DNA from: Ceratothoa steindachneri
Lineage: Eukaryota; Arthropoda; Malacostraca; Isopoda; Cymothoidae
DNA: 64,000 nucleotides
Direction: 5' to 3'
NCBI GenBank assembly: GCA_963969495.1
Contig: OZ018329.1
Span: 71,761,452-71,825,451 of the forward strand
The translations under genes were made by a program, and so were the position numbers. The notes beneath the pieces were generated by a model. That model was given only the letters and a program-made list of their open reading frames with translations. It was not told where the DNA came from and did no database searches. This document shows positions 55,401-64,000 of this stretch, in pieces. The number at the start of each line of letters is the position of its first letter. Positions within the stretch are counted from its first letter, which is position 1.

Positions 55401-56857
55401 CATGAGAAAGTGAGAACTGAAATGAGATCCAGATACGCAAGGAGCAGGTCGAAAACTTCAGCTAACTAGTTTTGGGTTTATTTTTCTCTATATACTACTA
55501 TATTATTAGAGGGGGAGGGAGTCTCATTCAGTGGAACTTACACTACAACTGACTACACATATGCTCGGGCACAATGAATCATATTGAAAAGGATGGGAGA
55601 AAGGTGAAGGAAAGCATAAATAAAGGTTGAGGAGAGAGGTATAGTAACTCCACTTCGCAGTCCACAACAAGGCAGGAGCCCTTTTGTGGTGAGCCTCTAG
55701 AAACACTGCAAGTGTGGAGGTGAAAATATACAAGAAACTCAAGCTACTATATCTAAGACCCATACCAAATAACATGGTGAAAATTTCAAGAACATACCAC
55801 TCCAAGAAATCTCTAACTCTAAAACCAGCGTGCCATCATTCACAAAACTATCCACCTTTACAACACAGCAAGGCATACAATCTCTTGCTTTAAGCTACCT
55901 CTTTAATGCCATTACACTGAACATTAATTAAGAGGAAAGATTCCTAGCACAACACAAATGGGTCATCCTGAAAAGGCTATGGACTAGCCACCACCTAAAA
56001 CTAAAAACAACATGCCCAACACAAGCACAATTGAGACAAAATCTCCAGATCCACAGATGCTGCAATGGAGTTTATTGCAGCATCTGTTTTCCCCAAATTG
56101 GAAAACGTACATAACTAAATAAATGTGTATTATTTGAAAGTACTCCCTGTAGAAGTAACTGCCTAAGTAGCAGCTATGGGCTATAGTAGGCAAACTAGCA
56201 ACTAAATGTGAACCCACCTATGTGCATGATTGGTAGACTGAATCGGGAACATGTCCCTATAAAACACTATAAATGTATTAATTCATCTTATAACGGGAAT
56301 GGGCAAAAAAATATCCAACTTGATCCAAGGGAACACAAAGCATCATTGGGCTTATATAGAGAGGTTTCAAATGCAGTGCACATTTTATATACGTTTGCAC
56401 TCATACAAAAGGTCTTTTAAGTTAATAAAAAGGGTGGTGAATTAATTAAAAAGAACCTCCATTTGAGCAACACAGCTGTTAAAATTGAAGCATAAACAAC
56501 TACAGAACTCTTGGTGAACTTAGGGTGGATAAATTGTGAAATCATTGATGCTTCTTTCACCCATACTTCACATAGAATTGGGTTTGTTCTTACTTTGATC
56601 AATAGGGGAGGTTTTTAAACTTTTTCTTAATGCATTAAATCAGTTCCAAGTTAAATACAACATATTTGTACAAGTTTATCTTACTCAGACAGGAATTGGA
56701 ATTTGACGCTGTTTTTAGTTAATTTGCATTTTCTGTGAATTTTTGAAAGCACCTTGTATATTCGATTTTTTAGGATACACATCTGACAGTACAGAGGTGA
56801 TATTCTTACTTTCCTACCATAGGGAGGAAAAAAGTAAACCCCTCCATTCTTTGTCAC
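55401..56857. other. intronic DNA, mostly unidentified
   Basis: A 60-bp segment (55990-56050) resembles 20885-20935 and 20420-20470 ('acaacatgcc..acac..gc....gagacaaaatct'), which marks a low-copy dispersed repeat. There is no coding sequence up to the next exon. Confidence 0.45.
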
Positions 56858-57051
56858 CTGTGATGTGATGATTCCATGATTGTGCCATTGGAAACGTCAA
56901 ATTCAAATCCTTCTTCATCTTCACTCTCCTCTGGTTTATATTCAGAATTAGGTGACTTAGGCAAGGAAGATTCAGTTGAGTTTTTCACCGTTTCAACCCT
57001 TGTAGACTTAGGTGTTTCAGTAGTCGCTGGATTATAATCTTCCAATACAGT
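56858..57051 (-). CDS. PLXDC: PLXDC exon: N-terminal acidic linker
   Basis: This 194-nt exon encodes TVLEDYNPATTETPKSTRVE, then TVKNSTESSLPKSPNSEYKP, EESEDEEGFEFDVSNGTIME and SSHHR. The low-complexity Ser/Thr/Glu-rich stretch ahead of HH-YYNS is as expected for the region just after the signal peptide of a PLXDC. Sequence conservation alone would not identify it. What does is that its end (phase 2, AG) joins the 49806 exon (A) to give HHRYYNS. The acceptor is tgttttcag above 57051 and the donor gtgaca below 56858. Two Asn-X-Ser/Thr sites (NSTE, NGTI) fit an extracellular protein. The upstream exon is not visible. Confidence 0.87.
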
Positions 57052-57660
57052 CTGAAAACACAAACAAATATTTAATTCTTCTGGCATTAACAGGTGTTCA
57101 ATATTCTAATTGAGCAGTGAAACCTATGCAGATGAGAAATCATCATCATCACAAACTCTATAATTTAAGAAGGGGATTTTTTTTTGAGTATTTGAATAAT
57201 AATTTCATCTTAGTTTGGTTATCACTTATGGGTTTTATCAAATTATTTCTAATAATTCTTTTAAAATATCAAAAAACAAAATGGTGAAGTTCAGAAATAA
57301 ATATAAGTATCAAAATTTTATGATTTTTTTTTTAACCCAAAGAATTACAAATGGTGAAGTTCAGAAAATATATTTTTATACACCTTCTTCTATAACTATA
57401 TTTTAGCAACATTATATTTTGAAAAGGGAAAAATTTAGTTTAGAGTTCCTTTTTAAAATTATTATACTTGGTAAAGTTCAGAAAATTTAGAAAAATTTAA
57501 CCATGGCTGCTGTAGGGGAGGAGTGGCGAAGCCATTGCCTGGACTATTTATAATAAAGATTAAAGAAATAATTCAATATTGCACATCTAGGAATTCAAAT
57601 TTGAAATTTCCCCAAATTAAAAACCTTGTTATTGAAATAATGTTTGTTATGTAATAGTGG
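57052..57660. other. intronic DNA, nothing recognised
   Basis: AT-rich. The phrase 'aaaatggtgaagttcagaaa' occurs near 57278 and again near 57350, and 'tggtaaagttcagaaa' near 57470, so a short imperfect repeat is present. Confidence 0.5.
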
Positions 57661-57835
57661 GAAATTTGAAATTTTTAAGCCTATCAGGCAATTGCGTTCA
57701 AATGCATGACTCACCATAATTAAATTTTATGCCTAGTACTAGGCTATTTAAAAAATTCCTCCACACCACCACAAAAATGCAAGAAGTATGCACATTCTGG
57801 CATTGGGGAGGTCTGCCTACTCCCAATGGGATAGG
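57661..57835 (-). mobile_element. old LINE 3' UTR fragment
   Basis: It contains diverged 3' UTR blocks: 'aagcctatcaggcaattgc', 'tgcctagtactaggct' (the second hairpin, still palindromic) and 'gcaagaagtatgcacattctggc'. There is no coding part. Confidence 0.55.
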
Positions 57836-58029
57836 AGAGTATGTATTAAAGAGAAGTAGAGATAGGTAGGTCTAGTAATGAGTAGGGTAGGTAATTTTTT
57901 AAATTTTTATTATTATTATAATAATAATACCCTGGCAGGATGGCATGCAGTCCACCAAGGCACCATGGCTCCTGGACTGAACTCCCCCCAAGTGGAAACA
58001 GTCCTCTTGGTACATTAAAAAAAAAAAAA
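57836..58029 (+). repeat. dispersed repeat with A-tail, copy 2
   Basis: It shares three blocks with 34985-35183, has an added ATT/AAT simple repeat in the middle (57900-57930), and ends in an A12 tract abutting the next LINE 3' end. Confidence 0.6.
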
Positions 58030-58455
58030 GGCCAATCTGGCAACTGCCTACTAGGGCAAAAGTCACTCTAATTAATAGAAAGCCTAATACTAGGCTATAT
58101 TAAGAAACAAGAAAAATAATAGATAAAGAAAAAAAGAACAAAGGCAAGACAATCTAAAAATAAAAGGTAACAAGAAGGAAGCACACTCCGGCATCAGGAC
58201 AGGAACATGCGGCCTACAACAAAGTCAAATAAAGTGGAGGATGCCAGCTTCCTCCAAAAAGGCATATGGTCGGCAAGTCTGTGTGCACGAACCAGTCCTG
58301 AGTACAAGAGACAAGCGGTAGCGATGCTGCTCATCCCATTACCAAGACAAGTAAGCTGCACAAAGATCACCCAAATTGGACCATTCAACAAGAATGTATA
58401 AACAGTCAGGGGACCATGCAGTTGTCACAATAAGGTGCAAGCGAGCTCCAAAGTA
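58030..58455 (-). mobile_element. LINE 3' end fragment
   Basis: Diverged 3' UTR with both hairpins (58037-58105), then ORF2 C-terminal sequence ('aagtctgtgtgcacgaac', 'aacaagaatgt', 'gttgtcacaataaggtgc') to about 58455, where it is truncated. Confidence 0.7.
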
Positions 58456-58865
58456 GGGAATGTAAGCTATATATAGAGGGTCATCTACCAGTAACCACCT
58501 TCGATGTACCCTCCTCGTGAGAGCAGAAAAGTGGAAAACTGGTTCAACCAGTGGAAGCAGCCTTCATTTCTCTTAAAGTGAAAGTGATGAAGACAAAGCA
58601 AAAGAATAGTAGGAAAGACCACCTCCTATAAAATGTCTACCTACTTATAAACTATGAGGTGGCAAGAAGGTGGAAGCCAATGAAGGGCTAACTCTACCTA
58701 AACAAAAACTAAGCTTAAAGTATTAAACATACAGGTGGATAGCACTCATAGCAGCCAGCAGTGCTCAAAAAAATAGATGAATAAATGTGATAATATCCTT
58801 TCTGTATGAGAACTGGGGACCTGCTAGAAGTTAATACAGAACTTAACATAATATATATATATATT
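58456..58865. other. intronic DNA, nothing recognised
   Basis: Mixed sequence ending in a TA repeat (58848-58863) directly before the next LINE. Confidence 0.5.
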
Positions 58866-60302
58866 TTATTAATTTGAAGAGCTCATCTGGCAACTGCCTA
58901 GTTGGGATAGGTCGCTTAATATTAGGCATCTTTAAAAGAGGTTGCTAAAAAAATAATCAATAAAAATAAAACAAAGAAAAAGGGCAATAAGCAGGAAGCA
59001 AGCTCCGGTGTCGGGGAAGATGGGGCGGGAGATCCACCTCCCCCCCGGCTCAGGAACATGCGGCGTACTAAAATTTAAAAAATAAAAAAAATGAAAAAAA
59101 CTAGTTAAATAAAAGGGAGAAGGCCGGCCTCACTGAAAAAGTCTACAAGTCCACCAGTCAATGTGCACGCACTCATAACGAGTACAAGAGACAGGCAGTA
59201 GTGACCCTGCCCATCCCGGGACATTGAACAAGAATGTGCCAAACAGCCTGGGGACAACACAGTCAACACAGTAGGGTGCTGGAGAGCGCTCCATCAAATG
59301 GCAGTGCGTCCCACGAGTGTGCCCAATTCGGAGACGACAGAAAGAAACCTGAAGCCTTCACGGCATTGGGGGGTAGGTCCATGGGTAGAGTCACGGCACA
59401 ATGGCAGGCAGCCCAAAGAGCTGCCGTATTCCTGCCATGTGGTCGGTGCTAGGAAGAATGAAACGTTGGTCCGGTCGCAGCGGAATCTTTGGCGCCCTCA
59501 ATCCCTGCAATTCCTACATATCAAGGAAGCCAGCAAATACAAGACCAAGGAAACAGTGCGATTCAACCACTTCCAGGCGTACCCCATTAAGAAACAAATC
59601 TGGGTCGGGGTGGAGCCATGGATGGCGGCAAAAGTGCACCACCTTAGTCTTGTCCAAGGAAAACCGAAACCTGTGCACTTCAGCATAGTAAGAGACGTGG
59701 TTCAATGCCTGTTAAAGTCAACGCTTCAGAGTTGGCATCTGGGCTGCGCCAAAAGAGATCGAAAGGTCATCCACATAGAGTGTAGTGAGAACATCTTCCG
59801 GCAGCACTGAGGTGATGCCATTGATACTCAGGGCAAAGAGTGCGATACTGAGGACACTTCCCTGCAGGATGTCCTCTCCCTCCTCTATTTGGCCGGAGAG
59901 GGCTACCCCCATAAGCATTTTCCAGATCGAAAAACACCGTGGCATAGTGCTGTCTACGAAGGAAGACCTCGCAGACGGTATTTTCCAGTCGGAGCAGAGC
60001 ATCCGACGTGGAGTGGAACTTGCGGAAGCCGCACTGTGCAGAAGACAGATGGCCTCCACTGTCCAGAAAAAAGGATAATCTAACATTTACCAATTTCTCC
60101 ATCAATTTGCACACACAAGAGGTTAGAGAGATTGGGCAGAAACTGGCTGGAGTAGAGTGATCTCTCCCTGGTTTGTGAAAGGCGAGCACAGTAGCAATTC
60201 ACCAGGAATCTGTGAGGAGACCCTCCACCCAGATCTTGTTGAACAAATCTAAGAGAAAGGGCATGCCTTGCTCACCCAGGTGTCGAAGCATGGCATATGG
60301 GA

Positions 60303-61888
60303 AGCCTTGAGGAAGATTAAGGGGCAAAGGAGTGAAACACAGGAGAAGAACAGAGAGAAATTTTGCAATACCTTGAATGATCTTTTTGACATAGCCCACC
60401 AAGATGCACTAAAGATGATAAAGATCAGAGGATAAATTATTTCTGAAGGCACAGCAGGAGAAGGGGAGGCGAGGAGAAGTGTCACCCTGGAGGACTATTC
60501 TTGTAGCTCCTCAGCTGGATAAAGTGAGACAGAAGGAGCCACTGGAGAAGCAGGGCCAAGCACAGTGGGAAAGTGTAAAAGAGGAAAGAAGAGCAGACAG
60601 TCCAGACATCATTTCAGCCCTGGATTGAACCAAGACCAGTGATTGTCACACGGTACACACTTTCTCTGCTGTGCTCCATGCCTCTGATCAACTCCTTGAT
60701 GAGTTTAAAGTCAGCCGATGTTCCCTACTCCATGCTCGTCAGCAACACTGTAAGGATCACTCTGCAGATCTCAAGCAGGGATTATCTTGTGAACAGCTCT
60801 TAACACTTCAATGGGGCAGAAAACTGATGGCTGAACTGACAGGAGAGGAGAAAGTCTGAAAAAGGAGTTGAAACAGTTGCTTTGTGTACCCAAGTTGCCA
60901 GCTGGAACTCGTCAACTAATGGCAGAAGCAATATCTGAAGCAATGGCAGATTGGGGTTTGGAGAAATGGATTCGTTCCAATTGCTTCAACACAACTTTGA
61001 GCAACACAGGCAGAAAGAATGGCTCCTGCATTTTGTTTCAGCAGATGCTGGGGAAGAACCTGCTGCACTTGGCATGTTGCCATCTTATTCACGAGATGCT
61101 CCTGGAAGAGGTTTTTCTCATCACCATGAGCCTATCATCTGGTCCAGACATTGGTATCTTGCAAGAGATTCAAGAGTCACTGACACCAAATGTCCTTGGC
61201 TAAATACAAGCTAGGAATCAATGACGCTGATGTTGTCAGTGATTTGATGAATATAAAAGGCAACATCATTGAGTTCAACTCACAACAACCGGAGGAAGTT
61301 GATCCTAGGGAGGATTGCTGAGAGCTGTTGGAACTGACGATTATTTTCCTTGGGCGAATTCCAACTAGAGTTCACTTTGCCAAACAAGGGGCAATGCATC
61401 ACACCCACTTTATGGCACACTAATTTTGCAAACTGGAATGCATGAAGAAACGCTGTCTGTGTCTTAGGAGTGAAGCACTATATGAAGTCTTGGTTCTGCT
61501 GCCATCTCTAAACAGCTGCACCAAAAAGGAATCTGGAACACCTGAAGTCATTGGCGGCTGCTGCTGATGACAGAGCTGCAAAAGGTGCCCTCAAGAAGCT
61601 GTCCAACCACCTCTGGTACTTGAGCGAAGAGCTGGTGGCAATGGCCTTCTTTGATACATCTCTCACTGTGGCTGAAAAGAAGGCGATGGTCGCTGCCATG
61701 GACAATGGAGGAGACCATGAGCCACTGAAGAGGGTGAATGTGGATCTGCTAACCATTGGAAAGAAGAATTTGAGCAATTTTGTCACAAAGAACACTCAGA
61801 AGTTCTTTGATATTCTAGATCTCAATCAGGAGTTCTTAACTAAAGATCCCAGTACCTGGGCCCACAACAGAACATACATCAAGGAATG
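60303..61888 (+). mobile_element. unidentified DNA-transposon-like segment
   Basis: It replaces about 510 bp of LINE sequence (RT start to endonuclease end) and carries a plus-strand transposase-like coding region. No terminal inverted repeats or target duplication were found by eye, so it may have been captured by recombination. Confidence 0.5.
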
Positions 61889-61892
61889 GTAG
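60671..61892 (+). pseudogene. transposase-like protein of an unnamed arthropod family
   Basis: I do not have a name for this protein. Plus-strand parts read, in order, LLTLQWGRKLMAELTGEEKV, LKQLLCVPKLPAGTRQLMAE, DWGLEKWIRSNCFNTTLSNT followed by GRKNGSCILFQQMLGKNLLH, SSGPDIGILQEIQES, RIPTRVHFAKQGAMHHTHFM (about 61345-61420), and the last frame (61551-61892) AAKGALKKLSNHLWYLSEEL followed by VAMAFFDTSLTVAEKKAMVA. From memory, unnamed proteins in insects, crustaceans and cnidarians have HWDGKL, FDTTxSNTGRKxGAC, GAMHxARFM and LWYLSEELVxLAFFD at these positions, a layout like an RNase H-fold transposase. Here the Asp of HWDGK is Gly and the Asp of FDTT is Asn. Stops and frameshifts also break it. 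Confidence 0.6.
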
Positions 61893-61937
61893 TCAGGCCC
61901 ACGGTGATGAGAGTGCTGGAGACGAACTTAATGGCCT

Positions 61938-61952
61938 CATCAACTAACCTAA
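61938..61952. repeat. target-site duplication, left copy
   Basis: CATCAACTAACCTAA, identical to 62995-63009. Confidence 0.95.
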
Positions 61953-62994
61953 TTTTTTATTTTATTTTTTTAAGAGCTCATCTGGCGACTGCCTACTTGG
62001 GCATTAGTCGCCGTATTAAAACTGGCCTAGTTCTAGGCTACTTTAAAATAAAATTAGATAAAAAAAAACACCCCAAAAAGGGGAAAAGGAAGCAAGCTGG
62101 TGTGTCGGGGAGAGGCCCCCCCGGCGCAGGAGCGTGAAACCAAAGGGAAGAAAGAAACAAACCTTGCTTAAATAATAGGGAGAAGGCCGGCCTCCCCCAA
62201 GAAGTCAACAAGTCCACAAGCCAATGTGCATGAATCTGTCCCGAGTACAAGGGACAGGCGGTAGCGAACCCGCCCATCCCGGTACCGGGACAGGTATCGT
62301 GCGCGAAGATCACCCAGACTGGGACATTCAACAAGAATGTGGCGAACAGTCTGGGGACGACACAGTCGTTGCAATAGGGCGCAGGCGAGCACTCCATCAA
62401 ATAGCGATGCGTCACATGAGTGTGTCAGATTCGGAGACGACAGAAAGCAACCTGAAGCCGCCGCGACATTGGGGGATAGGTCCATGGAAACAGTCGCGGC
62501 GCAATGGCACGCAACTTTAAGTTCCCCTCGACCGTCTCCCATCTTCTTTGCCAAGCAGTCCGAAGAGCTGCCTGTATTCCTGCCATGTAGTCGGTGTGAG
62601 GAAGAGCAAAACGCTGGTCCAGACGCAGAGTCCTTGCGGACTCTTTGGCGCGCTCATTCCCTGCAATTCCTACATGTCCAGGAATCCAGCAGAAGATAAT
62701 CTCGACATCTGCCCGGCTTGCCAAAACCGTGGCATCACGGATATCGTGAACCAGGGGATGTGGAGATTCCAATGCCCCGAGAGCACTCATGGCGCTTTGT
62801 GAGTCGCTATAGATCACAATCCGGTCTCCAAACCGGGCACGTTGCGTAATCTCCCATACCGAGTGGTGTATTACCACCAGCTCGGCCGTGAAGACAGACG
62901 CAGCGCCTGGTAGAGCCCCGCTGACTTCAAACAGAGGGGATACGGCGTGGAAGCCGACCCCCTCTTGGGACTTGGAGCCATCCGTATACACTGG
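61953..62994 (-). mobile_element. young 5'-truncated LINE insertion with 15-bp target duplication
   Basis: It begins with a T-rich tail (61953-61970), the double hairpin (61984-62038), the 3' UTR and the ORF2 C-terminus, and is truncated at 62994 inside RNase H. The frame 63000-62425 is open through RNase H (VYTDGSKSQEGVGFHA, IYSDSQSAMSALGALESPHP, IPGHVGIAGNERAKES). The exact 15-bp duplication and open frame mark it as one of the most recent events in the window. It inserted into the endonuclease region of the older copy. It lacks the fourth RNase H Asp. Confidence 0.95.
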
Positions 62995-63009
62995 CATCAA
63001 CTAACCTAA
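62995..63009. repeat. target-site duplication, right copy
   Basis: CATCAACTAACCTAA. The older LINE's endonuclease sequence continues after it. Confidence 0.95.
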
Positions 63010-64000
63010 ACTCAACTCAACAGAGAGAAATCAGATATTTCTTTGAATGTGGACCATTATGCCAGCTCCAAACAACACCATGGTGGTTTCTCAAGTAACA
63101 GCAGTCCAGAAACGGGTATTTGGATGGGGTAGATGCGGTTGAAATGAGAACTAGCATGTCATGGGAAGTGAGCCTACACCAGTCAAACATGATAAATAGT
63201 ATAAGGCTGGTTCTGGAGACTCTTCCCTGTTTCTTCATCACATGTTCAAACTTAACCACTCTCTGGTCAGCAAGCTCTTCTATGTCTTTCAAGTGTAGCC
63301 AATGAGTTCCTTTGCATAGATTACTTTAACAAAGTTCATGGTAGAGTGCAATGTCACTTGTACAGGCAAGCCAGTGATTAGTGTCAGAAGAGCACTCACT
63401 ATGGCAGGATCAGACCTTTGTACTTTAAGGATCCTGTCTGAGAAATGGGTAACCTTTGGCTTCCTAATGAAAACCCTAGCTAATGCTTGTTGCTGATGGA
63501 ATGTGTGTCCTTTGGACAAGCATGCTCCCATCAATAATGATCAAAAACTACTTGAAGCCAGTGGGCAGGCAACCAATGAGGGCCCTGACATCACTGAGAT
63601 TCAACTCTCCTCACAAATCTGCTTTTTTCTTCTTTTTTTGCTAGGAGTTTGCCCTTCAACCATTTAAGCACTGGGGCTGGATGAGACACCATTGTTTTGG
63701 TCACCAGTCTTTTTGATACTCTTTCAGAGGGAGAAGAGCTCTTAGTTCTCTCTTAATAAAAAAGGAAAATTCCTTCTATTTCTTCAGGGAAATGGAGCTT
63801 GATTGGCCCTGAAGTATTAAAGGACAAGGCCACGTGTGAAGCACCATAAGGAAGAGGAAACTCCTACCCAACCTTCGAGTCACAGGGAGGCGCCTCTGTA
63901 CCTTGGGAGGAGGAACTTGCAGCATTAAATCAATTAACATAAAAGGTATCTTAAACTGCATGATCAATATATTATTCTCCCACATTTCTGATAATATGCA

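Larger units (their letters stand above)
58866..63985 (-). mobile_element. LINE (I-like) copy carrying two insertions
   Basis: The 3' UTR (58875-59150), ORF2 C-terminus and part of RNase H (59160-59525) come first. A deletion then joins RNase H to RT near 59530, and RT continues to 60302 (LENTVCEVFLRRQHYATVFF, DLENAY, LYVDDLS). After the unidentified transposase-like segment (60303-61888) come 60 bp of endonuclease region, the nested LINE (61953-62994), a further bit of endonuclease (63010-63060) and ORF1 (63140-63985, with HSTMNFVKVIYAKEL and GHTFHQQQALARVFIRKPKV). It is heavily degraded, and the oldest of the nested set here. Confidence 0.7.

Noticed and set aside
63776..63985. Minus-strand frame with a hydrophobic start as the PLXDC signal-peptide exon
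   Set aside because: No splice donor is in a suitable phase, the similarity points to LINE ORF1, and the sequence after the hydrophobic part does not look extracellular.

Overview
This window looks like animal, most likely arthropod, nuclear DNA. A decapod crustacean would fit, but that is inference. The coding sequence is split by GT-AG introns, non-coding DNA is extensive, and the bulk of the window is degenerate transposable elements. There are no prokaryotic operons and no intact long transposon gene.

Host gene. One host gene spans almost the whole window on the minus strand: a plexin domain-containing protein (PLXDC1/PLXDC2, TEM7 family). I can follow six consecutive exons (57051-56858, 49806-49680, 32043-31851, 30989-30916, 21214-21079, 1044-890). 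Every splice site is GT-AG, every phase joins, and together they make 879 nt (293 codons) without a stop. The signal-peptide exon (upstream of 57051) and the C-terminal PSI/transmembrane/cytoplasmic exons (below 890) are not visible. Everything else lies in its introns, which are about 7.1, 17.6, 0.86, 9.7 and 20.0 kb.

Intron contents, left to right. 1-3300: a LINE ORF1 scrap, a short tandem repeat and unidentified DNA. 3303-10108: a broken plus-strand Gypsy/Ty3-type LTR retrotransposon (gag, zinc knuckles, protease, RT, RNase H, integrase), interrupted twice by LINE fragments. 10109-18370: two LINE ORF1 segments separated by a transposase scrap, the second split by a 2.8-kb TIR-bounded DNA transposon (15145-17927) that encodes a Cys/His-rich protein I cannot name. 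21786-28519: the one copy that covers the full length of the dominant LINE. 33726-34640: a NOX5-like NADPH oxidase pseudogene. 35171-49281: one LINE copy with a large deletion, then a second copy with a third inserted into its 5' UTR. 50365-51600: a Tc1-like transposon. 51800-55400: a second, divergent LINE. 57660-63985: more LINE pieces, with an unidentified transposase-like gene and a young LINE insertion nested inside.

The dominant LINE. It has the layout of the I superfamily: ORF1 with CCHC knuckles, then ORF2 with APE endonuclease, reverse transcriptase, RNase H and a C-terminal CX2CX7HX4C motif. Copies I can bound end in a T-tract on the plus strand at the 3' end and a CCCC-GTAA-GGGG hairpin at the 5' end. 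Every recognisable copy (about fifteen segments) lies on the minus strand, in the sense direction of the host gene. Two nested copies have exact target-site duplications, of 12 and 15 bp.
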